Translations under genes and position numbers: made by a program
Assembly (NCBI RefSeq): GCF_003605405.2
Contig: NZ_QYTW02000030.1
Span: 11,872 to 64,630, forward strand
Length of the DNA: 52,759 nucleotides
Source: Siminovitchia terrae
Lineage (GTDB): Bacteria > Bacillota > Bacilli > Bacillales > Bacillaceae_C
Reading direction: 5' to 3'
Notes under the pieces: model-generated
Seen by the model: the letters and a program-made list of their open reading frames with translations, nothing else
Databases searched by the model: none
Told to the model about the DNA's origin: nothing
Part shown: positions 25,128 through 31,672 of the stretch, in pieces
Numbering within the stretch: the stretch's first letter is position 1
Layout of the letters: every line of letters starts with the position of its first letter

Positions 25128-25349
25128 ATGAAATACATTGTTTTAAAAACAGAGGATGTTGAAAAATATTGTTCTTTTGAACAGCAGGAACAACTAATGG
25201 AAATTTGCGGAGATATTCACGCAGGCAGATTTAGAGCAGGAAAGGAAGAAGAAAACAGGTACTTGGTTGTAAATGTAGATGAACCATATGCCCACGATGT
25301 AAGGACGTTAATTGAAGAACATGAAGGTGAAGCAGTTTCTTTTGATTAA
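25128..25349 (+). CDS. 73-aa phage protein, unknown
   Basis: ATG after GTGAGGGAGTG. Reads YIVLKTEDVEKYCSFEQQEQ, GKEEENRYLVVNVDEPYA, alpha/beta and acidic. No family recognised. Confidence 0.55.
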   Translation: MKYIVLKTEDVEKYCSFEQQEQLMEICGDIHAGRFRAGKEEENRYLVVNVDEPYAHDVRTLIEEHEGEAVSFD

Positions 25350-25351
25350 CA

Positions 25352-25368
25352 CACAGTACGGAGAAAAA
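25352..25368 (+). repeat. 17-bp intergenic linker repeat, copy 1
   Basis: CACAGTACGGAGAAAAA before the MazG-like gene; the identical 17 bases occur at 27939-27955 before another gene. Confidence 0.75.
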
Positions 25369-25382
25369 CGGAGGTAAAAATA

Positions 25383-25688
25383 ATGCAGGAATTAACAACG
25401 AAAATAAAAGAATGGGCAGAGGAACGGAATCTACATACAGCAGACCCAAACAAACAAATTCTAAAGCTCGGAGAAGAATTCGGAGAGTTATGCCAAGCAA
25501 GGGCCAAAAACAGACCAGAGCTTGCTAAAGATGGCATAGGAGATATGTACATTGTCCTCACGATATTGGCAATGCAGTTGGGAACGAGTATAGAAGAATG
25601 TGCGGCGTTGGCATATGAGGAAATCAAGGACCGGAAAGGGAAAATGGTGAACGGCGTGTTTGTGAAGGAGGCTGACTTGAATGTCTGA
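25383..25688 (+). CDS. MazG-like nucleotide pyrophosphohydrolase
   Basis: 101 aa. QILKLGEEFGELCQARAK gives the E-x2-E (EEFGEL) metal site, with DGIGDMYIVLTILA providing the E/D-x2-D part of the all-alpha NTP-PPase fold. Such phage enzymes hydrolyse dNTPs or (p)ppGpp-related nucleotides and may keep the host metabolically active. ATG after GGAGGT. Confidence 0.8.
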   Translation: MQELTTKIKEWAEERNLHTADPNKQILKLGEEFGELCQARAKNRPELAKDGIGDMYIVLTILAMQLGTSIEECAALAYEEIKDRKGKMVNGVFVKEADLNV

Positions 25689-26079
25689 ATGGCTAACCAC
25701 AGGGCAGATGATTGATACGTTGAAGGTTGGGGAAGTGGCGGAGAGTGACGATGGCAAGCTGACAGCTAAATGGAATGAATATGACAAAATTGTTTTTAAC
25801 AATACAAGTAATGGGGGCGGCAGAAATAGCCTGCACCTTTATGACTTGGGAAGAAGATGGCGTATCCTTCCTAAATTTGTGAGCTTCGATGATGCTATGA
25901 AGGCTCATGAAGCAGGTAAGGTTGTTTTTTATCACGGTCACATTGATGTAGTTGAATTGTGGGATAAGCTATTACCTGATCAAAAACACATTAGGGTAAG
26001 TTCCACTGATTTGGGCGATTATTCATTGCTTGGTATGTGGAAAGGAAAATGGACCATCGAGGATGATTCCAATGACTGA
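25681..26079 (+). CDS. 132-aa phage protein, unknown
   Basis: Overlaps the MazG-like gene by 8 bases. MSEWLTTGQMIDTLKVGEVAE and a central ILPKFVSFDDAMKAHEAGK repeat a pattern seen in uncharacterised phage proteins; beta-rich with W residues. No function known. Confidence 0.65.
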   Translation: MSEWLTTGQMIDTLKVGEVAESDDGKLTAKWNEYDKIVFNNTSNGGGRNSLHLYDLGRRWRILPKFVSFDDAMKAHEAGKVVFYHGHIDVVELWDKLLPDQKHIRVSSTDLGDYSLLGMWKGKWTIEDDSND

Positions 26080-26215
26080 AAGCAAAGAATGGTACGTGGA
26101 GCAATTATTAGCAATGCCAAGCAACGGCTATGACCGAGACTCACTGGAAAGGATGTCCGTTGTGCAACTATACAAACTTTACTGTGAGCGCATCGACAGG
26201 CAGGGGATGGTGTAA
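26072..26215 (+). CDS. 47-aa phage protein, unknown
   Basis: ATG at 26072 after GAGG, overlapping the previous stop by 8 bases. A helix pair (EWYVEQLLAMP.., RMSVVQLYKLYCERID). RusA gene follows immediately. No family recognised. Confidence 0.5.
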   Translation: MTESKEWYVEQLLAMPSNGYDRDSLERMSVVQLYKLYCERIDRQGMV

Positions 26216-26575
26216 GTGGTTGAGATAGTCATACCAGGGGAATTCCCCACGATGAATGAAATAGTGGCGGCAAGCAAAAAACATCATATGCAATACGCAA
26301 ATATGAAGCGTACATACACAAGGCTTGTCGCCTTGAAATCTAGGAACCTACCAAAAATAGATAAAGCTAACTTTGAAATCACATGGTATTGCAAGGATCG
26401 GAGGAAAGATAAAGACAACATCATGGGCGGTCAGAAATTCATCTTTGATGGTCTTGTGGAAGCTGGCGTCATCAAAAATGACGGATGGGCGCAGATTGGA
26501 GACATATGGCATCGGTTTTCGGTAGATAAAGAGAATCCGAGGGTGGAAATAAGGGTGGAGGAAATGGAAGGATGA
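26216..26575 (+). CDS. rusA: RusA-family Holliday junction resolvase
   Basis: 119 aa. RRKDKDNIMGGQKFIFDGL contains the acidic D-x-D-N active-site set of RusA, followed by GVIKNDGWAQIG, also conserved. It would resolve branched DNA before packaging. GTG start directly after the previous stop. Confidence 0.9.
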   Translation: MVEIVIPGEFPTMNEIVAASKKHHMQYANMKRTYTRLVALKSRNLPKIDKANFEITWYCKDRRKDKDNIMGGQKFIFDGLVEAGVIKNDGWAQIGDIWHRFSVDKENPRVEIRVEEMEG

Positions 26576-26871
26576 AATTTGATTTAAAAACACCTTGTAA
26601 AGATTGTCCATTTATAAAAGGCAGCTCCACAAACAAAACTTTAGCTGAAGATCGGATAGAGGGCATTGTTGACGACATTAGAGCCGGTATGACCTTTACT
26701 TGTCACAAAACATTACAAAAACATACATCAGAACAACAACATTGTGCTGGAGCTTTAATCTTCTTAGAAAAGGAAAACAAACCTAATCAAATGATGAAGA
26801 TAGCTGAACGACTAGGGTTATACGATCATCGTAAGTTAAAAATGAATGTTGAAATTATAGATGAATATTAA
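26572..26871 (+). CDS. 99-aa four-cysteine protein
   Basis: ATGA overlap with rusA. Cys pattern: PCKDCPF near the start, FTCHKT in the middle and QHCAGA later, giving a C-x2-C..C..C set with a His. This resembles the DUF6283 type of phage/actinobacterial proteins and could hold Zn or an Fe-S cluster. Function unknown. Confidence 0.65.
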   Translation: MKFDLKTPCKDCPFIKGSSTNKTLAEDRIEGIVDDIRAGMTFTCHKTLQKHTSEQQHCAGALIFLEKENKPNQMMKIAERLGLYDHRKLKMNVEIIDEY

Positions 26872-26896
26872 CCTGAAATGAAAATGGAGTGATTCC

Positions 26897-27034
26897 ATGA
26901 AAAGAAAACAAAAATACCGCCACGGTTACTACCTTCTTCACAGAATAGAGGAAGGGCAACCTGTTTGGCAGTATGATTACTTTCAAAATCACGAAGTAAA
27001 AGCCCGCATCCGGCAAGGATGGAAGATAGCATGA
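26897..27034 (+). CDS. 45-aa basic phage protein
   Basis: ATG after ATGGAGTG. Basic and aromatic (KRKQKYRHGYYLLHRIEEG), then VKARIRQGWKIA. Overlaps the next start by 4 bases. Confidence 0.5.
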   Translation: MKRKQKYRHGYYLLHRIEEGQPVWQYDYFQNHEVKARIRQGWKIA

Positions 27035-27162
27035 GGCAGAAGGGAGATAAATATCGTCCCATTGTAACGATCCTCAAAACTAAAAAGGGAACGCCCACTG
27101 TGATACAGGTCAGTGGTAGACAATACACGTTGCAGCATCCGGATCAGTATAAGCGGGCATGA
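27031..27162 (+). CDS. 43-aa basic phage protein
   Basis: ATGA overlap with the previous gene. Basic, beta-like (RPIVTILKTKKGTPTVIQV). The 13 bases GGATCAGTATAAG near its 3' end recur at the 3' end of the 27477 gene. Confidence 0.5.
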   Translation: MRQKGDKYRPIVTILKTKKGTPTVIQVSGRQYTLQHPDQYKRA

Positions 27163-27193
27163 GTCAAATTGCGAGGCAAGAAGAGGTGAAAAT

Positions 27194-27442
27194 ATGACTA
27201 TATTAGTTCCATTTGAATACTTCAATGAACGCATGAGTGATAAGCCTTATACGGTTTATATGGTTAACGAGGACAACCCTAATAAAAGTGGATATATTCA
27301 AGGGTATTGGGAATGTACTCATTGTGGAGAAGGAACTCAATTCAGATTCTTTGATGACAGCCGATTCCCTTATTACCAAGCGAAGTGTCCGAAGTGTCGC
27401 AAAGATTTTTTAGCCAAAGACGATACGGATTGGGAAGATTAA
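27194..27442 (+). CDS. 82-aa zinc-ribbon phage protein
   Basis: ATG after AGAGGTG. ECTHCGEG and KCPKCRKD give two C-x2-C knuckles about 28 residues apart, with an acidic C-terminus. Function unknown. Confidence 0.65.
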   Translation: MTILVPFEYFNERMSDKPYTVYMVNEDNPNKSGYIQGYWECTHCGEGTQFRFFDDSRFPYYQAKCPKCRKDFLAKDDTDWED

Positions 27443-27476
27443 CGTACAGTTCGAAATAACAAGGCGGGTGATACCT

Positions 27477-27662
27477 ATGGTATTTGAAGTAAAGATTAAG
27501 TTTTTACACAAAGGCTCAAAAAGAAAAGAAATTGAAAGCAAAGATGGGTTTACCGCAATAACCAAGGCATTGGAGACTCTTAATTCTACGGAAAAAGATA
27601 ACGTTTCAGCAGTGCTTATAACTGATATTAAATCCCATGCAGGGGATCAGTATAAGAGGTAG
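27477..27662 (+). CDS. 61-aa phage protein, unknown
   Basis: ATG at 27477 after GGCGGGTGAT. VFEVKIKFLHKGSKRKEIES then an ITKALETLNSTEKD helix and SAVLITDIK strand. No family recognised. Confidence 0.55.
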   Translation: MVFEVKIKFLHKGSKRKEIESKDGFTAITKALETLNSTEKDNVSAVLITDIKSHAGDQYKR

Positions 27663-27696
27663 TGGATAAAGACTGTGCGACAAGGAGGTTAAACAA

Positions 27697-27936
27697 GTGA
27701 AAGTTAAATCTATTGAAGAGTATTTAGGAAAAATGGGAGTAAAAGCTGATGATGTATTTACAAAAGAACAGGCAGTCGAACTGGTAAATGCGAATGTAAT
27801 CGCTATATATAAAGGTCGAGTAAATCTTAGAGAGGATAAAATTTTCACTGGTTACGACATAGCCGACAAACTTCACACCATTGAATCAGTATTTACAGAA
27901 GCCTTTGAAAAAGCCTTAGACGATGAAGATGTTTAG
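27697..27936 (+). CDS. 79-aa phage protein, unknown
   Basis: GTG start after AAGGAGG. VKSIEEYLGKMGVKADDVFT then helices; acidic C-terminus. No family recognised. Confidence 0.6.
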   Translation: MKVKSIEEYLGKMGVKADDVFTKEQAVELVNANVIAIYKGRVNLREDKIFTGYDIADKLHTIESVFTEAFEKALDDEDV

Positions 27937-27938
27937 TT

Positions 27939-27955
27939 CACAGTACGGAGAAAAA
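27939..27955 (+). repeat. 17-bp intergenic linker repeat, copy 2
   Basis: Identical to 25352-25368, between the 27697 and 27969 genes. Confidence 0.75.
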
Positions 27956-27968
27956 GGGCGGTGATCCC

Positions 27969-28388
27969 ATGCAACAAATCAATCAAGGCCTGCGGGGCAG
28001 AGTGGGAGTGAGTGATGTGGAACGGTTGGAAGAAACACAAGAACACTTAGTAGCGATCAAAAATCTCGTTGATAAGTATGAAAATTGTTATGACAAAGAT
28101 ATCGCGCTTAAATATTGCAGAGATTTAATGAGATACCACGCAAAATGGTTTATCCAACAAGCTGAACGAGTGGAGGAACAGCAGAAGGAAATAGAACGGT
28201 CGGGTAAGTGGAAAAAACATGCAGAGAGCTTATCGGATGTTGTGTCAGATTTGGAATTAGAAAACAAACGTTATCGGGAAGCTTTAGAAAAAGCTGTAAA
28301 AATAATGCAAGACCACGCAATAGGTGATGCTCAGGCGGAAGTTGACATGATGTACTTCGTGGAAGAATGGAAGTCACTAAAGGAATGA
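27969..28388 (+). CDS. 139-aa coiled-coil phage protein
   Basis: Long charged helices: ERLEETQEHLVAIKNLVDKY, then AERVEEQQKEIERSGKWKKH and a heptad-like LSDVVSDLELENKRYREAL. ATG after GGCGGTGAT. Function unknown. Confidence 0.6.
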   Translation: MQQINQGLRGRVGVSDVERLEETQEHLVAIKNLVDKYENCYDKDIALKYCRDLMRYHAKWFIQQAERVEEQQKEIERSGKWKKHAESLSDVVSDLELENKRYREALEKAVKIMQDHAIGDAQAEVDMMYFVEEWKSLKE

Positions 28389-28402
28389 CAGGAGGGAACG
28401 GG

Positions 28403-28600
28403 GTGGAAAAAAGGTCTATTGACAATGCCACGGTTAACATACTTCTTGAATTGGATGGAAAGGTCCATCTTGTCGGAATGGAAAAAGATGCCCTAGACAC
28501 AATCACATTTCTTATAAAAAGATCCACAGAACAAATTGTAGAAACAGGAAAAACACAAATGGAACTATTAAACTTTCTGAACTACAAACGGGAGGACTAA
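28403..28600 (+). CDS. 65-aa phage protein, unknown
   Basis: GTG at 28403 after AGGAGGG. TVNILLELDGKVHLVGMEKD then DTITFLIKRSTEQIV, a beta-beta-alpha look. No family recognised. Confidence 0.55.
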   Translation: MEKRSIDNATVNILLELDGKVHLVGMEKDALDTITFLIKRSTEQIVETGKTQMELLNFLNYKRED

Positions 28601-28601
28601 C

Positions 28602-28790
28602 ATGCACGACAACACAACAAAGGCAGTGATCAACCTGACAGAGGATGCAGCATATGTAGTGAAAAAGGGGAAGCTCACTAAAATAACAGCTCGGGAGCAT
28701 GGACAGGACGTCATCATTTGGAAAAATGGACAGGTCCTTGATGTAGATCGGAACGAACGAATAAGGATAGAGGGGCAGGAGGTTATATGA
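28602..28790 (+). CDS. 62-aa phage protein, YqaO/XtrA-like
   Basis: ATG after GGGAGGA, 1 base past the previous stop. INLTEDAAYVVKKGKLTKI and QDVIIWKNGQVLDVDR resemble the small YqaO/XtrA proteins of Bacillus skin and PBSX-like elements. Weak similarity from memory; function unknown. Confidence 0.5.
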   Translation: MHDNTTKAVINLTEDAAYVVKKGKLTKITAREHGQDVIIWKNGQVLDVDRNERIRIEGQEVI

Positions 28791-29063
28791 TTGAGCGAAT
28801 ATACGGTCGTAATTGAGCGAAAGCCATTAAGAAAAACATTCACAAAAATAGGACTACACATGTTTCAATTCACCAAGGATTTTACCCGAATACGATATCA
28901 GAAAAAAGATAAAAAATGTCATCTATGTAAAGAAGACTTTTTCAACAATGAACGTATTAGTTTGGCTTTTGTGAAGGGTATGAAAAATCATTTGTTGTGC
29001 GAAAAGTGTGCTAAAAAATTAATTGAAAAAGGTGTTTCTTATATTGATAAAAGTAAAACATAA
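28791..29063 (+). CDS. 90-aa zinc-finger phage protein
   Basis: TTG start after AGGAGG. CHLCKEDFF and CEKCAKK form a likely zinc knuckle pair; the N-terminus is basic. Function unknown. A terminator follows. Confidence 0.6.
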   Translation: MSEYTVVIERKPLRKTFTKIGLHMFQFTKDFTRIRYQKKDKKCHLCKEDFFNNERISLAFVKGMKNHLLCEKCAKKLIEKGVSYIDKSKT

Positions 29064-29089
29064 TAAATAGTCCTTACGGAAGAACCGAC

Positions 29090-29130
29090 GGACACTGAAA
29101 GGCGAAAGCTTTTTGGTGTCTTTTTATATT
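29090..29130 (+). terminator. Intrinsic terminator in the early operon
   Basis: GACACTGAAAG/CTTTTTGGTGTC stem with a short GCGAAAG-type loop, followed by TTTTTATATTTT. Confidence 0.75.
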
Positions 29131-29147
29131 TTAGGAGGGAAAAGAGA

Positions 29148-29303
29148 ATGGTTATAGCATTTCAAATAATTATATTGATCATAATTGGAATTTCGTTCCT
29201 CGGAATTGTGGGAGAGAAAGAGGACAAAGCATTGAGAAATAATCTATTTCCATTATGCATTGCGGCAATCGCTGGGTTCATTGTGAGTGTGATGTGGTTA
29301 TGA
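29148..29303 (+). CDS. 51-aa membrane protein, two helices
   Basis: ATG after AGGAGGGAAA. Two hydrophobic segments (FQIIILIIIGISFLGIVG and LCIAAIAGFIVSVMWL) joined by a charged turn. Function unknown. Confidence 0.6.
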   Translation: MVIAFQIIILIIIGISFLGIVGEKEDKALRNNLFPLCIAAIAGFIVSVMWL

Positions 29304-29467
29304 ATCCACCAATGAAAGAGCAACTTGAAAAAGCATACGGAAAGCCAAAGCACAGGGAGCCGCAGAAGCGCCGCAGGGAAGACTTATCAGAGTTTGAGAT
29401 CAAAAGCCTTATGGGGATGGATAGACCAGTTTATCGCAAGTACAGGGGTTCTTACAGACAAAGATAA
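29300..29467 (+). CDS. 55-aa basic phage protein
   Basis: ATGA overlap with the membrane protein gene. Very basic (KPKHREPQKRRREDLSEFE, RPVYRKYRGSYRQR). Possibly a DNA-binding companion of the next regulator. No family recognised. Confidence 0.55.
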   Translation: MNPPMKEQLEKAYGKPKHREPQKRRREDLSEFEIKSLMGMDRPVYRKYRGSYRQR

Positions 29468-29480
29468 GGGAGGGGTCGGA

Positions 29481-29939
29481 ATGAATAAAATTGATATCGA
29501 GAACACACTCAAAGATTACCATTGGATGATTAACAGCATAAAAATCATGAGGCAGTCATTGGAATCTGCAGGAGAAGGATTAACGGCCCAGTATGGAATC
29601 GAATCAACTATGCCAAAAGCGAAGGGACAGACAAGTGATCCAGTCCACAGGGAAGTCGTAAGACGAGGCCGGCATTGGAAAAAGGTAAAAGGGTATGAAG
29701 AAAAGATCAAAGTCATTCAGGAACGTGTCCACTTGATTACGAACGAAAGAGAAACGGAAGTCCTTCACTGGATCTTGGAAGGGAAAAGCTATCGTTGGAT
29801 TGCTGCTCATATGGGACTGTCTCATTCACACATCAAAAGAATAAAAGAGAGCATCGTGGATCAAATAAGCCAACATGTTCCAGATGTTCCAAATGTTCCA
29901 GATGTTACGAATTATGGATGTGGTAAATCAGCATGTTAA
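29481..29939 (+). CDS. ArpU/sigma-region-4-like late regulator
   Basis: 152 aa. The C-terminal helix-turn-helix (ETEVLHWILEGKSYRWIAAH then GLSHSHIKRIKESI) resembles sigma-70 region 4 and ArpU-type phage late activators. This gene ends the early region, where such activators usually sit before terS. The last residues repeat VPD/VPN, encoded by four 9-base units (29877-29912). ATG at 29481 after GGAGGGG. Confidence 0.75.
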   Translation: MNKIDIENTLKDYHWMINSIKIMRQSLESAGEGLTAQYGIESTMPKAKGQTSDPVHREVVRRGRHWKKVKGYEEKIKVIQERVHLITNERETEVLHWILEGKSYRWIAAHMGLSHSHIKRIKESIVDQISQHVPDVPNVPDVTNYGCGKSAC

Positions 29940-29987
29940 ACTGGAAGAGAGGTTTAGTTCTGCTGTTCCTCTGTTATGTATCTGTCT

Positions 29988-30297
29988 GCGCTGTCCCTTG
30001 GAAAAGGATGGCGCTATGCGGTGGCGGAAAAGGTAGACGCTAAATAAACTCGGCCCGAGATCCAGACGGAGTAGTCATGCATGGGGTCATAATAAAGGTG
30101 TGCATGATATGTAAGGTGCAAATCCTTGCCCGCATATTGTCGCTTGTTCCTGTAGGTTCGGGGATAGCCCGGACGGCCGATGCGTGCCACGTGTTGTGCT
30201 TCAGCAGGAGGGGGCTATTTAAATGTGATCTGAACCCATGCTAGACATGGCAGTAGGATCGGTTGCCGGGAATCCTAACGTGAATCCCGGCTTTTTA
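29988..30297 (+). ncRNA. Candidate structured phage RNA with tRNA-Leu-like part
   Basis: Part of the 528-base gene-free stretch 29940-30467. A hairpin GCGCTGTCC/GGATGGCGC (29988-30014) is followed at once by TATGCGG (30015-30021), which pairs with CCGCATA (30130-30136). Inside are TGGCGG..AGGTAGACGC, as in a class II D-arm, and AAGG-TGCAAAT-CCTT, as a T-arm. A 7-bp stem TCATGCA/TGCATGA fills the middle. No orthodox anticodon arm fits, and the enclosed part is 122 bases, so it is not a normal tRNA. Further stems (ATAGCCC with GGGCTAT; CCATG/CATGG) lead to a terminator. Confidence 0.4.
30265..30297 (+). terminator. Terminator at the end of the candidate RNA
   Basis: GCCGGG/CCCGGC with a partly paired 15-base inner loop, followed by TTTTTAG. 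Confidence 0.75.
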
Positions 30298-30304
30298 GCT
30301 GATG

Positions 30305-30372
30305 TGCCATGATGCACAAACAGCCAGTTGGATTTCGTAATGCGATAACCAGCCTTTATGGTAATCATGGCA
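30305..30372. repeat. 9-bp inverted repeat in gene-free space
   Basis: TGCCATGAT (30305-30313) and ATCATGGCA (30364-30372) are perfect inverted copies 50 bases apart. It lies after the RNA terminator and before the next gene, in the zone where pac or cos sites are often found. The rest of 30373-30467 shows nothing I can name. Confidence 0.55.
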
Positions 30373-30467
30373 GTTTCGGTCTATTGTCGATTAATGTCAA
30401 ACTATAGAGATTAATCACAGTGAGCAGATAGCCATTTTTGGTGTAATATATAGCCAGGTGAGTTGAT

Positions 30468-30728
30468 TTGTCGAAAAAAAGCGTGAACTTTATTCAGGTT
30501 ATTAAAAATGATATGAGTGAAGTGAATAATAGAGGTGTAGTCAAGGTTAATTATAAGGCCTTGAATAAGCTTTTAGAAGAACATGAGAGACTGTCTAGCT
30601 ATCATGGGGATATTGACCTCGGGATTGAAGATGGAGGCATAGAGTCCTATGGTAATGAAACGTTAACCGTTAATTACAAGACTTTATCAGAGTTGGTAAA
30701 GAATTATGAAATATTAAAGAAGGATTGA
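30468..30728 (+). CDS. 86-aa phage protein, unknown
   Basis: TTG start with a weak CAGGTGAG site. Two similar segments, VVKVNYKALNKLLEEHERL and LTVNYKTLSELVKNYEIL, suggest an internal duplication (VNYKxL..L). Followed by its own terminator, so it forms a single-gene unit. Function unknown. Confidence 0.6.
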   Translation: MSKKSVNFIQVIKNDMSEVNNRGVVKVNYKALNKLLEEHERLSSYHGDIDLGIEDGGIESYGNETLTVNYKTLSELVKNYEILKKD

Positions 30729-30743
30729 CGTCGATTTAACGGG

Positions 30744-30766
30744 AGCGTCTTGGTAGATGCTTTTTA
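30744..30766 (+). terminator. Terminator after the 86-aa gene
   Basis: AGCGTCT-TGGT-AGATGCT hairpin (one G-T pair) with TTTTT. Confidence 0.75.
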
Positions 30767-30831
30767 GGTAAATAGTTGCAGGAAAATATCTCCTTTTGTC
30801 GAATAGGTTCGATGGGAGGGGGGTGTAATAC

Positions 30832-31071
30832 ATGAGTGAACAAGAAAAGTATTTTTATATATTTGAATTTGTGAACGGTAAAATAATAGAAATCGAAAGA
30901 GATGACATAGTTCTAGCTGGAAAATTAAGAAGCACAGATAAACGCATGTTCCCGATTGACAATATGTTCATAAACCTTGATAACGTTATTAGCATAACTG
31001 TTGAAACACAAAGTGAGAGAGAAAGCGATGCGGAAGAAATTTTAAATTTAGTACATGATATAAAATTTTAA
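30832..31071 (+). CDS. 79-aa acidic phage protein, unknown
   Basis: ATG after GGGAGGGG. Beta-rich (FYIFEFVNGKIIEIERDDI, INLDNVISITVETQ) with an acidic helix at the end. It is bracketed by terminators, another single-gene unit just before the packaging genes. Function unknown. Confidence 0.6.
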   Translation: MSEQEKYFYIFEFVNGKIIEIERDDIVLAGKLRSTDKRMFPIDNMFINLDNVISITVETQSERESDAEEILNLVHDIKF

Positions 31072-31073
31072 TT

Positions 31074-31097
31074 AAGCACCCATAGCGGTGCTTTTTC
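31074..31097 (+). terminator. Terminator before terS
   Basis: AAGCACC-CATAGC-GGTGCTT followed by TTTC. Confidence 0.8.
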
Positions 31098-31132
31098 TTA
31101 TGACTAAAATTCGGAGGTGGCGGTGATGTAAT

Positions 31133-31672
31133 ATGAGTAAATTGACAGCTAAACAAGAGCTATTCTGTCAGGAGTATATCATTGACTTAAACGCTACTCA
31201 AGCAGCTATTAGAGCAGGTTATAGCGAGAAAACAGCGAGAGTGACGGCATCGAAGTTGCTAACAAAAGCTAACATTTCCACACGTATAAAGGAACTGAAA
31301 GATAAACGTGCCGATAAGTTAGAATTGGATGCCTATTGGGTGCTGAAACGATTAAAAGAAATATCCGATCGCTCAATGCAAGCTGAACCAGTTATGGAAT
31401 GGGATCATGCAGAAGGTAAGCTTGTTGAAACGGGGGAATATCAGTTTGACAGCACTGGTGCCAATAAAGCCACTGAGTTAATCGGTAAGCATATTGGTAT
31501 GTTTGATCCTAAGTTACCTGGCCAATTAAAGATGATGGATATACAGCAAGAAAAGGTGAAGGCAGAGATATCAAAAGTTAAGGCTGAAACTGACAAGATA
31601 TCCAAAGATGATAACAACAAAGCTCCACCAACTATAATGATCGTTGATGCATGGAGTAACACCAATGAGTAA
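31133..31672 (+). CDS. terS: Terminase small subunit
   Basis: 179 aa. N-terminal helix-turn-helix LTAKQELFCQEYIID..NATQAAIRAGYS..TARVTASKLL is the standard Terminase_2 pattern. The C-terminus is a charged helix (QEKVKAEISKVKAETDKI). It recognises the phage pac or cos DNA and feeds it to TerL. ATG at 31133; GGAGGTGGCGGTGA lies upstream. terL overlaps its 3' end. Confidence 0.93.
   Translation: MSKLTAKQELFCQEYIIDLNATQAAIRAGYSEKTARVTASKLLTKANISTRIKELKDKRADKLELDAYWVLKRLKEISDRSMQAEPVMEWDHAEGKLVETGEYQFDSTGANKATELIGKHIGMFDPKLPGQLKMMDIQQEKVKAEISKVKAETDKISKDDNNKAPPTIMIVDAWSNTNE

Noticed and set aside
30015-30137. A complete functional tRNA-Leu
   Set aside because: Acceptor, D- and T-arm-like parts fit, but no 5-bp anticodon stem with a 7-base loop can be drawn, the T-stem would need 6 bp, and the length is 122. 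Kept only as a tRNA-like RNA candidate.
29940-30300. Group I intron or tmRNA
   Set aside because: I do not find the P-Q-R-S core of group I introns, nor a tag reading frame or CCA end of tmRNA.
15651-30467. Restriction-modification, toxin-antitoxin or anti-CRISPR genes
   Set aside because: No protein in the early region shows motifs I can assign to such systems; the small unknown ORFs are listed as unknown.
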